A stretch of DNA of 64,000 nt, taken from positions 1-64,000 of the forward strand of contig SKKN01000003.1 of assembly GCA_007121455.1 (NCBI GenBank), in the 5' to 3' direction. The stretch comes from Gemmatimonadota bacterium. GTDB taxonomy: Bacteria > Gemmatimonadota > Gemmatimonadetes > Longimicrobiales > Gaopeijiaceae. The number at the start of each line of letters is the position of its first letter. The stretch's first letter is position 1. A program made the translations under genes and the position numbers. The notes beneath the pieces were generated by a model, which saw only the letters and a list, made by a program, of their open reading frames with translations, had not been told where the DNA came from and did not search any database. Below, piece after piece: positions 1 through 9,023 of the stretch.

Positions 1-2
1 CG

Positions 3-1355
3 ACGGTGGCGTTGCCGTTTCTGGACGCCATGGTTCCGGCCGGCCGCCTGTGGCGAGAGGCGGCGAAGAGTGCGGAGAGCACACGGCTGATCGCGATCGA
101 GATGGTGCACGGGGCGGCGGGCACCGGCACCCGGGTGGGAGAGCGCATGGGACTCTGGAACCCACGCGGCGTCGGGCAGGACTTTGATCTGACCGGCACG
201 AGCCTGCAGCCGCTCGAGAGCTGGCGGAACGATATCACCGTCATCAGCAACACGGATGTGCGGATGGCAGAGGCGTACCGCCCGGGGGAGATCGGAGGAG
301 ACCACTTCCGGTCGAGTGCGGTGTTCCTGACGCAGGAGCATCCGAGGCAGACGGAAGGATCGGACGTGTACGTGGGGAAGTCGCTCGACCAGATCTACGC
401 GGAGCGGTTCGGAAGTGACACGCCGATCCCGTCGATGCAGCTCTGCATCGAGAACGTAGATCAGGCAGGAGGGTGCCCCTACGGCTACTCGTGCGTGTAC
501 ACGGACACGATCAGTTGGTCGTCACCGACGAGTCCGCTCCCGATGGTGAGGGATCCGAGGGTGGCGTTCGAGCAGCTGTTCGGGGCCGGGGCGACGCCGG
601 AGCAGAGAGAGGCGCGGCTGAGAACGGACGGGAGCATCCTGGACCGGATCGTTCACGAGCTGGGTCGTCTCGAGGCGGATCTCGGAGTGAGTGACCAGCG
701 GCGGATGGATCAGTACCTGGAGAACGTGCGGGAGATCGAGCGGAGGCTGCAGCGGATCGTGGAGCGGAACACGAGTGGGGAAGAGCGGGAGATCCCGGAG
801 GCGCCGGCGGGGGTCCCGGACTCGTTCGAAGAGCACGTGAAGCTGATGTTCGACCTGCAGGTGCTGGCGTTCCAATCGGACATGACGCGGGTGTTCTCGT
901 TCAAGCTCGGTCGGGACGCGTCTGCGCGGGTGTACCCGGAGAGCGGCACGGATCGTCCGTTCCACCCTGCGTCGCACCACGGCGACAACGAAGAGGCTCT
1001 GAGGCACTTCGCTACGATCAACCAGTACCACGTGAGTCTCTTGCCGTACCTGTTCGAGAAGCTGAAGGAGACTCAGGATGGCGACCGAGACTTGCTGGAC
1101 AAGACGGCAATCATCTACGGATCGCCGATGGCGGACGGGAATGCGCACAGTCACCGTCGCTGCCCGCTCGTGCTTGCCGGCGGTGCGAACGGAGCCCTCG
1201 AGGGCGGTTTGCACCTGAAGGCTCCGGACGGGACGCCGATGGCGAACGTCTTCCTGAGCCTGATGCAGGGGATGGGAATGAAGGACATGAAGAGCCTCGG
1301 CGACAGCACCGGCGGGTTATCCCTGAACAGCGGCGCGTACGTCTCTGCAGTCTGA
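3..1355 (+). CDS. DUF1552 domain protein, 5' end cut by window edge
   Basis: This is the body of a DUF1552 protein, a family of exported proteins of unknown function found in Planctomycetota, Acidobacteriota, Myxococcota and Gemmatimonadota, often next to DUF1592/DUF1588 cytochrome-like proteins. The first visible residues, VALPFLDAMVPAG, match the end of the twin-arginine leader and first strand of the family. The real start with its RR motif therefore lies upstream of base 1, and the GTG at base 6 is not the start. Also visible are a conserved Cys-rich segment (LCIENVDQAGGCPYGYSC), the DMTRVFSFKLGRD strand and a late HSHRRCPLVLAGG motif. The protein ends just before a strong hairpin. The family call is firm; no biochemical function can be assigned. 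Confidence 0.85.
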   Translation, partial: TVALPFLDAMVPAGRLWREAAKSAESTRLIAIEMVHGAAGTGTRVGERMGLWNPRGVGQDFDLTGTSLQPLESWRNDITVISNTDVRMAEAYRPGEIGGDHFRSSAVFLTQEHPRQTEGSDVYVGKSLDQIYAERFGSDTPIPSMQLCIENVDQAGGCPYGYSCVYTDTISWSSPTSPLPMVRDPRVAFEQLFGAGATPEQREARLRTDGSILDRIVHELGRLEADLGVSDQRRMDQYLENVREIERRLQRIVERNTSGEEREIPEAPAGVPDSFEEHVKLMFDLQVLAFQSDMTRVFSFKLGRDASARVYPESGTDRPFHPASHHGDNEEALRHFATINQYHVSLLPYLFEKLKETQDGDRDLLDKTAIIYGSPMADGNAHSHRRCPLVLAGGANGALEGGLHLKAPDGTPMANVFLSLMQGMGMKDMKSLGDSTGGLSLNSGAYVSAV

Positions 1356-1404
1356 CAGGCGACAAGGCGCGCCACCTCCAGGGTCGCGCGACGACCGCCC
1401 TCAG

Positions 1405-1446
1405 ACGAGAGGCCCTCCGACGTCCAGACGTCGGAGGGCCTCTCGT
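1405..1446. terminator. Perfect 20-bp inverted repeat, likely bidirectional terminator
   Basis: The arms, each beginning ACGAGAGGCCCTCCGACGTC when read inward, are perfectly complementary over 20 bp, with only two bases (CA) between them. The repeat lies between the stop codons of two convergent genes (DUF1552 and hemQ). There is no long T-run, so it may act as a strong hairpin for both strands and not as a classic intrinsic terminator. Confidence 0.7.
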
Positions 1447-1488
1447 CCATTCCCCCTCATCCCGGATGACCCCGAACGGAGTAGCCGG

Positions 1489-2253
1489 TCAACGAAGGAG
1501 GGTTTCAGCCAGGGTGTCCGTGTGCATCCTTCGGCCAATGTAGAAGGGCCCGAAGTCGGCATAGAGTGCGCTTACCCGGTCAAACCGCATCTCGTACACC
1601 AGCTTCTTGAACTGGAGGGGGTCGTGGGCGAAGAGCGTCACTCCCCACTCCCAATCGTCGAACCCCATCGCGCCAGTGATGACCTGCAGCACCTTCCCCG
1701 CGTACTTTCGTCCGGTTGTGCCGTGGGACTCCATGAGCTCGGCCCGCTCATCGGCCGGAAGCGTGAACCAGTTCACCTGCTCGCCCCGCCGTTTGTTCAT
1801 CGGATAGAAACAGACGTGGCGCATTTCCGGAATCTCGGGCATGAGCCTCCGCTTGAGCCAGTCCGAAAGCTCCGGGGGCTCCTCCGGCTCCTGACCGTCT
1901 TCATCGGTATCCCCATGACGGCTGAGCTCGACGACGGAGACGAAGGAAGTAGCCGGGCGGAGATACCGTGAGATTTGCAGGGTGCTGAGCCGTCCGCCCA
2001 GCTCATGCAGCTCGTCGAGCGTGGGTCGGAAGTGGAGGATCATGAGGTCCCCCTTGTGCCCCAGGATCCGGAACAGGGCGCTGCTGCCTTCCTCCGCATC
2101 CTCGACTCTCTCCGCCGCCTCGAAGAAGCTCACCGCTTCTCGGGTGATCGCATGTCGGTCTTCGGAGCTCAGTTGCTCCCACGCCGTTCGATCGAAGTGG
2201 CGAACATCGTGCAGGGCGTACCACCCTTCCAGGGTTGCCGGTGCATGTGACAT
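1489..2253 (-). CDS. hemQ: Coproheme decarboxylase / chlorite-dismutase family protein
   Basis: This is HemQ (ChdC), which decarboxylates coproheme III to heme b in the coproporphyrin-dependent heme pathway. The 254-residue length is normal. Two active-site features can be read directly. Tyr150 in CFYPMNKRR corresponds to the catalytic tyrosine, and His177 in ESHGTTGR to the proximal iron ligand. The conserved end DFGPFYIGRR is also present. The chlorite dismutase distal arginine context is not evident, which favours HemQ over chlorite detoxification. The ATG is preceded by GGAAG at a good distance. The heme product fits the large oxidase operon 6 kb away, but no other heme gene is visible here. 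Confidence 0.9.
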   Translation of the reverse strand: MSHAPATLEGWYALHDVRHFDRTAWEQLSSEDRHAITREAVSFFEAAERVEDAEEGSSALFRILGHKGDLMILHFRPTLDELHELGGRLSTLQISRYLRPATSFVSVVELSRHGDTDEDGQEPEEPPELSDWLKRRLMPEIPEMRHVCFYPMNKRRGEQVNWFTLPADERAELMESHGTTGRKYAGKVLQVITGAMGFDDWEWGVTLFAHDPLQFKKLVYEMRFDRVSALYADFGPFYIGRRMHTDTLAETLLR

Positions 2254-2491
2254 CTACAGTCTTCCATATCGTTTGGTGAGGAACATAGCCGCGGAAGCAG
2301 GCCCGGGGTGACCATCATCCCTTGCGACCCCCTTGCCCTTCGGCGTCTCGATCTTTCGTCTCTCGTCTCCTGCAAACGTATTCCGACCGTCTTGGCCGCG
2401 ACAGGGCACTTGGTGGCATGCCCTTGTGGAGAGCTGCGGCGTTCCCGACCCTTGAGGAGGCAAAGGGCCAGGATGCGAGGGCCTCTGCTCG

Positions 2492-2515
2492 CCCATCCGC
2501 CTCGAGGCGGATGGG
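2492..2515. repeat. 24-bp perfect palindrome
   Basis: The sequence CCCATCCGCCTC followed by its exact reverse complement GAGGCGGATGGG lies in the 304-bp divergent gap between hemQ and the MscS gene, about 45 bases before the channel start codon. It could be a dimeric regulator site, a REP-type extragenic palindrome or a leader hairpin. I saw no second copy in the window. Confidence 0.6.
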
Positions 2516-2557
2516 TAGGCAGATGACCCGGTTTCGAGAATGCAGGGAGCATGCCCC

Positions 2558-3661
2558 ATGACTCTGATCTTCGCGCAGTCCATTCCCGATGGGGTCCCCG
2601 ACGGCCTCGCCGCCTTCATGATCCTCGTGTCGGTGGGGCTCCTGGGGCTTCTGCTCCACGCCATCCTCTTCACTGTGATCGACCGTCGGGCGAGCCAGGA
2701 TCCAAGCATTGGGGCAACTTCCCTTCTTCGCCATGGTCGGCAGCCGATTCGCCTCCTCCTGCCTCTCCTCCTGATCGCCCTCGCTCTTCCGCCTGTCCTT
2801 CCGGAAGCCGAAGGAACGGCACGGATCTTCGCGATCCTGGTGGTGCTCTCGATCTCCTGGACCGTAGTGGCGTTGAGCCAGGTGCTCCAGGACATTCTGT
2901 TGGACCGATTTCGCATCGACGTGGCCGACAACCTGCAGGCGCGGAAGGTCCATACCCAGTTGGACCTGGTGCGAAAGATCTTCGTGGTGGTGGTCGTCGT
3001 CGTGACTGCCGCGCTGGTTCTCATGACGTTCGAGACCTTCCGGACAGTGGGAACGGGGCTCCTCGCCTCAGCCGGCATCGCGGGGCTCATCCTGGGTCTG
3101 GCTGCCCAGAAAACCCTCGGCAACCTTCTGGCCGGCTTCCAGATCGCACTGACGCAGCCGATCCGCCTCGACGATGTCGTGGTGGTGGAGGGGGAGTGGG
3201 GAAGGGTCGAGGAGATCACCCTCACCTATGTGGTCGTGCGGATCTGGGATCTTCGGCGCCTCGTGCTCCCGATCAGCTACTTCATCGAGCGGCCGTTCCA
3301 GAACTGGACTCGCACCTCGGCCACCATCCTCGGTACGGTCTTCCTCCATGTGGACTACACGGTTCCGCTCGACGCGGTGCGCAATGAACTCCGCAAGCAA
3401 CTCGAGGCCAGCCCGCACTGGGACGGAGACGTCTGTGTCCTGCATGTAGTCGAGGCTCGGGAGCGTACGGTCGAGGTCAGGGCGCTCATGAGCGCCCTTG
3501 ATTCAGGTGCGGCCTGGGAGCTTCGTTGCCACGTGCGGGAGAAGCTCCTCGAATACCTGCAGAGGGAGCATCCGGAGACGCTTCCCAGGCTCCGTGCGGA
3601 GCTGCACCCGATTGCCCGGAACGGCCCTCCAGACGAAGGGCCGCGGCTGGCCGGCGCTTGA
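2558..3661 (+). CDS. MscS-family mechanosensitive ion channel
   Basis: This is a small-conductance mechanosensitive channel-like protein of about 367 residues in the inner membrane, expected to release osmolytes on hypo-osmotic shock. Four or five hydrophobic helices fill the first 190 residues. The pore-lining helix is the Gly/Ala-rich segment GLLASAGIAGLILGLAAQKT, followed directly by LGNLLAGFQIALTQPIRLDD, the hallmark junction into the beta domain. A cytoplasmic alpha/beta tail follows. An ATG at 2540 is also in frame, but the one at 2558 has AGGGAG eight bases upstream and is preferred. It is longer at the N-terminus than E. coli MscS, resembling YbdG/YnaI-type members. Confidence 0.9.
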   Translation: MTLIFAQSIPDGVPDGLAAFMILVSVGLLGLLLHAILFTVIDRRASQDPSIGATSLLRHGRQPIRLLLPLLLIALALPPVLPEAEGTARIFAILVVLSISWTVVALSQVLQDILLDRFRIDVADNLQARKVHTQLDLVRKIFVVVVVVVTAALVLMTFETFRTVGTGLLASAGIAGLILGLAAQKTLGNLLAGFQIALTQPIRLDDVVVVEGEWGRVEEITLTYVVVRIWDLRRLVLPISYFIERPFQNWTRTSATILGTVFLHVDYTVPLDAVRNELRKQLEASPHWDGDVCVLHVVEARERTVEVRALMSALDSGAAWELRCHVREKLLEYLQREHPETLPRLRAELHPIARNGPPDEGPRLAGA

Positions 3662-3697
3662 GGGATGGCGCGAGCAGAACGTTTCGAAGCGGCATGT

Positions 3698-4642
3698 CTA
3701 CCGCCCCTCGGCAGCCGAATCCTCCCTGTCGAGTTCGACGCCGGAGAGCTCTTCCAGCAGGTGCCATAACCGATTTGCTGCCGCCATGTCTCGTGCGGGT
3801 GGAGGTGGCACCGCTTCTTGAATGCCGACGAGGTACTGCCCGGCCGCCCCCTCCAACCCCGGATCGATCGCAGCATGGACGATTTCGGACGCAGCGAGCT
3901 CGGGATCGGTCGCCCGGCCGGGAAGGAGTAAAGCGCGAGCCAGCAGTCGTAGGTGCGTCGGACAGTGCCGAAGATATCGTGTACGGGCGACGCTCGGGAG
4001 GACCACCAGGCTTCCGACGCCGGTGCCCTTCAGACGTCGACCCAGTTCCCGCGCGAGAAGCACCCTCTGGAGCATCAGATGGCGGGCATGTGCGAGCGGA
4101 TGGAAGGACACTTCCCCTTGGAGGTTCTCCGGCTCGAGGCGGCGCCTCGTCCCGGGCAGACGAAGACCTCCGGTGCCGGACACCATCACGATCCGGGAAG
4201 GTGCACCCGACCGAAGCCCTTCGAGGAGTCGGAGACTGAGCAGATATGGCGCGAGCACCTCGACCGCGAACATTCGTTCGATTCCGGCCGGTCCCAGGCT
4301 CCTTTCCGGAAGAAGCAGCCCCGCGCAGTGGACAAGTCCGTGGATTTTCGGGTGGTTCGTAAGGACCGTGTCGGCAAAGCGCTCAACTGCCTTCGGGTCG
4401 GTCAGATCAGCAGGAAAGGCCTGGACGCGTTCGTTGCCGACCGGGCCAGCGACCGCAGCCCGCGCTTCAAGGGCCTGCTCGGGTTCCCGCACCAGAAGCA
4501 CGACGTGGGCTCCTGCCCGTGCGAGCTTCCGAGCCACTGCTCTTCCGAGGCCGGATGTCGCGCCTGTGACCACGAAGGTACGGCCGGCAGGGCGAGCGAC
4601 CGGTCGGGGGGCTTCCAGCACGATTTGAGATGCGTACCTCAT
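3698..4642 (-). CDS. SDR-family protein lacking the catalytic Tyr/Lys
   Basis: The protein resembles retinol-dehydrogenase-like short-chain dehydrogenases. It has TGATSGLG for cofactor binding, a later NAG-like HCAGLL segment and the core ending in ARELGRRLKGTGV. The active-site helix that should carry YxxxK reads HPLAHARHLMLQRVLL. There is no tyrosine anywhere in it, and the lysine position is hydrophobic. The NAD(P) fold looks intact, but normal SDR catalysis is doubtful. The ATG at 4642 has GGAG five bases upstream; a TTG precedes it. The gene is convergent with the channel gene and stands alone. It could be a binding or regulatory SDR, or an early pseudogene. Confidence 0.8.
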   Translation of the reverse strand: MRYASQIVLEAPRPVARPAGRTFVVTGATSGLGRAVARKLARAGAHVVLLVREPEQALEARAAVAGPVGNERVQAFPADLTDPKAVERFADTVLTNHPKIHGLVHCAGLLLPERSLGPAGIERMFAVEVLAPYLLSLRLLEGLRSGAPSRIVMVSGTGGLRLPGTRRRLEPENLQGEVSFHPLAHARHLMLQRVLLARELGRRLKGTGVGSLVVLPSVARTRYLRHCPTHLRLLARALLLPGRATDPELAASEIVHAAIDPGLEGAAGQYLVGIQEAVPPPPARDMAAANRLWHLLEELSGVELDREDSAAEGR

Positions 4643-4811
4643 CAATCTCCACCGGTCCCTTCATCCGAGCCAATCCTCGAACCGACCTGAAGATAAGCGG
4701 TTCCCCCTCGAAGACGAGGCCCACCACCGGATCTGTTCGCGTCGTCGTTGGTACGGTACGATTCGGCGTGCCAACCGTTCCAGCGCGTCGTCCGCTCCCG
4801 GGAGTGACTGC

Positions 4812-5429
4812 ATGCGATCCCCGACCTTTGCCGCTCTGCTTCTCTTGATCCACGTGCTCTTCGGGTGCGCTCCTGAGGTCGATCCGCCTCCGCAAGAGCT
4901 GGTCACCGATTCCCCGGCTCCCTTTGAGGCATTCTGGGAAAACCTCCAAGCACATTGCGGGGACGCGTACTCCGGAGGGCTGACGCTCGAGCCACCCAGG
5001 GACGACATGCTCACCGGGAACGAGGACTTGATCGTTCATTTTCGGGAATGCGGGGCGGAGGAGTTGAGGCTTCCATTCCACATCGAGGATGAAGAAACCG
5101 GGGAGTGGGACCGCTCCCGCACCTGGGTGTTCATACGGCTCGGGGATGGCCTCGAGCTACGGCACGACCACCGGGAACCGGATGGGTCAGAAGCCGAAGC
5201 CACATGGTATGGCGGACGAACGATGGATGCGGGGACGGCGAACCGCCAGGACTTCCTCTCCGTCGAGCGGACGGAGGAATCGGGGTACGAGCGTGGGTGG
5301 CGGGTAGAGGTCGTGCCCGGCGAACGCTATACCTACGGTACGACGCGACGGGGAGAATGGTCATGGCGGGTGGACTTCGATTTGAGGAGGTCCGTGCCGC
5401 CGCCGCCGGCTCCATGGGGGCACGACTGA
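4812..5429 (+). CDS. Predicted lipoprotein, uncharacterised family
   Basis: A 205-residue protein with a lipoprotein leader: a hydrophobic stretch (FAALLLLIHVLFGC) ends in an L-F-G-C lipobox at Cys19. The mature part contains conserved-looking blocks: CGDAYSGGLT, LIVHFRECG, DRSRTWVF and LRHDHREPDGSEAEATWYGG. I recognise this pattern from uncharacterised secreted proteins of Bacteroidota and Gemmatimonadota, but no function is known to me. The two cysteines of the mature part (CGDAY and FRECG) may form a disulfide. It is divergent from the SDR gene and convergent with the FAD oxidoreductase. Confidence 0.75.
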   Translation: MRSPTFAALLLLIHVLFGCAPEVDPPPQELVTDSPAPFEAFWENLQAHCGDAYSGGLTLEPPRDDMLTGNEDLIVHFRECGAEELRLPFHIEDEETGEWDRSRTWVFIRLGDGLELRHDHREPDGSEAEATWYGGRTMDAGTANRQDFLSVERTEESGYERGWRVEVVPGERYTYGTTRRGEWSWRVDFDLRRSVPPPPAPWGHD

Positions 5430-5489
5430 GCTGTAGCCATACGTAGCGAAGTCCTCGAGGCGTCTGGGGACGGGGACAGGCGGCGACCT

Positions 5490-6914
5490 TCAGCCTCCTT
5501 GCCGCCGAATCACCGCCCGTGCTGCGTGATAACCAGCCATTCCGTGCACTCCACCTCCAGGAGGCGTCGATGACGAGCAGAGGTAGATCTTCGGGTTCGG
5601 GGTGGCGTACGGCACCCAACTGAGGATCGGCCGGCCGACGATCTGGGAAAGGTCCTGCGTTCCACCGGCAATGTCCCCTCCGACGTAATTCGGATTGTGC
5701 GCCTCGAATTCCCTGGTGTTGAAGGTGTGGCGCGCGAGGATGAGGTCACGGAACCCGGGTGCGTATCGCTCTACCTGCTCCTCGATCCGTGACGTCATAT
5801 CCCAGGTCGAGCGATGAGGAACGTGGCAATATGCCCAGGCCGAATGCTTTCTGGGGGGAGCTCGCGTGTCGTCGAAGAGGCTTTGCTGGGCGAGCAGCAC
5901 GAACGGGCGTTCCGGGTGCTCGCCTTGCCACACGGCGTGCTCCGCCCGTGCGACATCATCGAAGTCTCCTCCCAGGTGGACCGTCCCCGCACGTCTGCAT
6001 GTCGGATCCTTCCATGGGATCGGTGCGTCGAGCGCCCAGTCGATCTTGAACACACCTGGTCCATATCGAAAGCGCTCCAGGCGTCTGCGGTATCGTCCCG
6101 GGAGCTCGCCTCCAGCGATTCGGAGCACCTGTCTCGGGGTGAGGTCGAAGAGGTAGGCGGAGGCCGCCGGCAGGTCCCGGAACGCAACCACCTTCTGGTT
6201 CAGCTCGATCTCTCCACCCAGCGAGCGCAGCGTTCCCGCCAGCGCATCGGCCAGACGCTGAGCACCGCCTCGCGGCATCGGCCATCCGTCCACGTGGCCT
6301 GCTGCGCCGAGGAGGAGAGCGACTCCGGCACTGGCGGTTCGCTCCAGAGGAAGGGTCGAATGAGCGGCGAGACCCGCGAACAATCCGCGAGCGTTTCGCT
6401 CCTGGAAGAACCCCTCGGCGATCGATCGAGCCGAGCGAATGCCGCGCAGAGCGAACCGGATCGGGGGCAGGATGCGCGAGGGAATGCGAGGAGGGCCGAG
6501 GAGGATCGGCGACAGCTCACGCCATCTCGAGGTGACGGGCTCCAGCAGGCGTCGGTAGCCGTCCCCGTCCCGCCCCAGAAGTCGTGCCGTGTCCTCGACG
6601 GAACCCTCCAGCACGGCGCCGGCTCCCTCCTCGAAAGGATGGGCCACCGCGACGGGGGGGTGCACCCATTCGAGGCCGTGATCGGCCAGCGGGAGTTCCC
6701 TGAAGAAAGGAGATGCAACGGCGAGTGGATGGATGGCGGAGCAGGTGTCGTGGACGAAGCCGGGAAGGGTCAGCTCGGCGGAGCGGGAGCCTCCCCCTAC
6801 CTCCGAGGCGGCCTCCAGGACGAGGACCGACCGCCCCGACAGCGCCAGGGTGATCGCCGCCGCGAGGCCATTGGGTCCAGCGCCGATCACCACTGCGTCG
6901 TGTGGGGGTGCCAT
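5490..6914 (-). CDS. FAD-dependent oxidoreductase, phytoene-desaturase-like
   Basis: A 474-residue flavoprotein of the phytoene dehydrogenase/amine oxidase superfamily. The FAD-binding Rossmann motif [20 protein letters not shown] begins at residue 8, and the acidic end of the second strand ([12 protein letters not shown]) follows. The C-terminus holds the usual second FAD contact region ([22 protein letters not shown]). The reading frame extends 137 codons upstream, but that part has no family features, so the ATG at 6914 immediately before the Rossmann strand is chosen. The substrate is unknown. No carotenoid synthase lies nearby, so a carotenoid role is not supported by context. Related proteins are usually annotated only as NAD(P)/FAD-dependent oxidoreductases. 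Confidence 0.85.
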   Translation of the reverse strand: MAPPHDAVVIGAGPNGLAAAITLALSGRSVLVLEAASEVGGGSRSAELTLPGFVHDTCSAIHPLAVASPFFRELPLADHGLEWVHPPVAVAHPFEEGAGAVLEGSVEDTARLLGRDGDGYRRLLEPVTSRWRELSPILLGPPRIPSRILPPIRFALRGIRSARSIAEGFFQERNARGLFAGLAAHSTLPLERTASAGVALLLGAAGHVDGWPMPRGGAQRLADALAGTLRSLGGEIELNQKVVAFRDLPAASAYLFDLTPRQVLRIAGGELPGRYRRRLERFRYGPGVFKIDWALDAPIPWKDPTCRRAGTVHLGGDFDDVARAEHAVWQGEHPERPFVLLAQQSLFDDTRAPPRKHSAWAYCHVPHRSTWDMTSRIEEQVERYAPGFRDLILARHTFNTREFEAHNPNYVGGDIAGGTQDLSQIVGRPILSWVPYATPNPKIYLCSSSTPPGGGVHGMAGYHAARAVIRRQGG

Positions 6915-7095
6915 GGCGTTCGATCTGGAGGGGCGTGGGGTCGGCAGAAGGTCGCCGGCGGACACATGGTGTACCCTATCCTTCTTCGGAGTCGATGTCG
7001 AGCAGCCGCGGGGATCACGGGCCGACATCCCCGAGTAGAACAGGGGTCGGTTCGTGGAGGTCGTAACCCCCGTCCCTCCTTCCTCGTGCGGCATA

Positions 7096-7382
7096 ATGTG
7101 CACCGTAGTCGGCCACCCCCCGCTCTTCCGGTTCTGTCCGGGGGACGGCCCCATCGTGACGGTCTCGACCCATTCGGGGCATGCGGTGAGCGAGGTTGCG
7201 GCCCGCGCCCTCGCCATTGGGCCTGTGGAGAGGCTGCGAGAGGAAGATCCCTTCACGTCCTTCTGGGCGTTCCCCGGCGACTGGAGGGTCATCGGGCTGA
7301 GGTCGAGGTTCGAGGTCGATCTCAACCGCCCGCCGGAACAGGCCGTCTACCGGTCCCCTGAGGAGTCGTGGGGTCTGACGTG
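7096..7382 (+). pseudogene. N-formylglutamate amidohydrolase, N-terminal fragment
   Basis: The reading frame contains VTVSTHSGHAVSEVAARAL, then REEDPFTSFW, then SRFEVDLNRPPEQAVYRSPE and ESWGL. These are the successive conserved blocks of the front third of N-formylglutamate amidohydrolases. After WGL the homology stops and the frame runs into unrelated residues, closing at 7425. At that very point a different frame picks up ATP-grasp sequence. This is therefore a truncated remnant, most simply left by a deletion. The ATG at 7096 has no evident ribosome-binding site. Confidence 0.75.
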
Positions 7383-7879
7383 TTCGTGGTGGGCTCCGCC
7401 GAAAGTCCCAACCTCAAACAGATGATCGATGCGATCGTGCGCGACGGGTACGTCGTCGCTCAGGAATATCTTCCTGCGGCCCAGGAGGGCGACATCCGAA
7501 TGTTCGTCTTGAACGGCATCCCCCTTCAGCACCGCGGGAAATACGCCGTCTTCCGGCGCGTACCCGCTCCGGGGGAGGCGCGGAGCAAACTGCATGCGGG
7601 TGGCCGCGCGGTGCCGGTGAAGATGACGGACGAGCTGCTGGGAGTGGCCGAGATCGCCCGCCCGAAGTTGGTGCAGGACGGGATGTTCCTCGTCGGCCCG
7701 GACGTCGTGGGGGAGAAGCTCATCGAGGCGAACGTCTTCAGTCCGGGGGGCTCCGGACGGCCCAACATATCGAATCCGCGAACTTCTCCGATGTGGTGAT
7801 CCAGAGTCTCGAGCGGAAGGTTCGGTATCGAAGCGTGTGCGGCGGCACGATCGACCATGTGACGATGGCGACGCTGTGA
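7368..7879 (+). pseudogene. ATP-grasp (glutathione-synthetase-like) C-terminal fragment, frameshifted
   Basis: From about 7371 the frame reads NLKQMIDAIVRDGYVVAQEYL, then EGDIRMFVLNG, GGRAVPVKM, RPKLVQDGMFLVGPDVVG and EANVFSPGG. This is the C-terminal half of a GshB-like ATP-grasp enzyme, with its nucleotide-binding and Mg-binding strands. At the six-G run 7745-7750 the frame slips. The continuation LRTAQHIESANFSDVVIQS LERKVRYRS is in another frame and ends at the TGA at 7877-7879. One extra G would restore it. The N-terminal half of the enzyme is missing. In other genomes this ligase family is encoded beside N-formylglutamate amidohydrolase and QEGLP-motif proteins, so the two fragments are the ends of a collapsed operon. 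Confidence 0.75.
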
Positions 7880-7920
7880 TGAAAGGGGAACGCGAGCCGA
7901 GATGCTCCTAAGGTTCTAAA

Positions 7921-9021
7921 TCAGGGGGAGCTGTCGGGCTCGCCGGTCCGCCGTCCATCGGAACGTTCGGCGGTGAGTGAGTGGGTTCGTGAAGTCTCGC
8001 GCACGACATCCGCCGGCGAAGCCGAAGCCACTCCAGGGATCCTCTCCCAGCCCATGCGTTCGCGCCGAGCGACAGAGCGTTCCGCCTCCCGAAGCCACGC
8101 CACGAGCAGGACACCGACCGCTGCGGCATAGACGATGCCCATCGGGACCCACATCAGCGCGCCCGCCACCTGCTGATCGAACATCAAGTCCAGGTTCCAC
8201 GCGGTCACCCCCGCCTCATGCGCCGGGTACCACGGTTCGGGGGCGAAGGTCATGAGCGCGCCCAGCGCTCCGCTCTGGAGCGCAGTGGCGAAGACGTAGA
8301 GGATGCCTGCTCCGTAGCCTGGCCATTTGTGGTGCGCACCCACCCGGACCAGGGCCCACCAGAAGAGAAGGGCAGTGAAGAAGAAGCTCGCGTGTTCGAG
8401 GTGATGGACGAGTGGACGCTCGAGCGCGGCCTCGTACAGGAAGGGTATGTGCCACGCCCATAACGCGCCGACGTGAAGCAGGAGAACGACCACGGGGTGG
8501 CTTGCGGCACGCCAGATTCGGCGGGCGGGCGAGACGTGCTTCCACGAGCGGCGAAAAGCCGCTCGAGCGGAATCCGGCAGCGCCCATAGATACGCGAGGG
8601 GGGGACGCCCGAGAACGAGGAGGGGAGCGGCCACCACCATCAGCAGGAGATGCTGGATCATGTGCACGGAGAAGAGCGCCTCGCCCACTGCATCCACGGG
8701 GGAGATCAGGGCGACGAACAGGGCCCAGATCCCCGCCAGGTAGCATCCGGCGGACCACCTCGCGATCCCCCGTCCTCGGCCGGCCGTCCGCCAGAGTCGC
8801 GAAACCCCTCGCACATAGACAGCCGTCATCGTCATCAGCACGAGCAGGATCCACGGGTCCCAGTTCCAGGCAGTCCATGCCTCGGCGGGTCCTACCGGAC
8901 CGACTCCATGCGCGATTGCAGCGTTCGGCGTCCCGATGCCTCCCCCGGCCACCAGCATGAGCACGAGCACGACCGGCCGCTGCCAGGTGTTCGTCCGTGG
9001 GCGAGCCCCCGGGATCGTCAC
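7921..9021 (-). CDS. ctaG: CtaG-type cytochrome c oxidase assembly factor
   Basis: A 366-residue membrane protein of the CtaG_caa3 family, needed in Bacillus for caa3 oxidase assembly and thought to act in copper handling. About seven hydrophobic helices follow a possible leader. Family marks include the histidine-rich helix SVHMIQHLLLMVVAAPLLVLG, the segment VVLLLHVGALWAWHIPFLYEAAL, and LVHHLEHASFFFTALLFWW. The C-terminal 60 residues are charged and poorly conserved. Translation starts at GTG 9021, two bases after the stop of the preceding gene. It is the last gene of the minus-strand respiratory operon, in keeping with an assembly role. Confidence 0.9.
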   Translation of the reverse strand: MTIPGARPRTNTWQRPVVLVLMLVAGGGIGTPNAAIAHGVGPVGPAEAWTAWNWDPWILLVLMTMTAVYVRGVSRLWRTAGRGRGIARWSAGCYLAGIWALFVALISPVDAVGEALFSVHMIQHLLLMVVAAPLLVLGRPPLAYLWALPDSARAAFRRSWKHVSPARRIWRAASHPVVVLLLHVGALWAWHIPFLYEAALERPLVHHLEHASFFFTALLFWWALVRVGAHHKWPGYGAGILYVFATALQSGALGALMTFAPEPWYPAHEAGVTAWNLDLMFDQQVAGALMWVPMGIVYAAAVGVLLVAWLREAERSVARRERMGWERIPGVASASPADVVRETSRTHSLTAERSDGRRTGEPDSSP

Positions 9022-9023
9022 GG

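Noticed and set aside
5490-7325. Long N-terminal extension of the FAD oxidoreductase
   Set aside because: The first 137 codons show no leader or family sequence and run antisense to the N-formylglutamate amidohydrolase fragment; the Rossmann strand begins right after the ATG at 6914.
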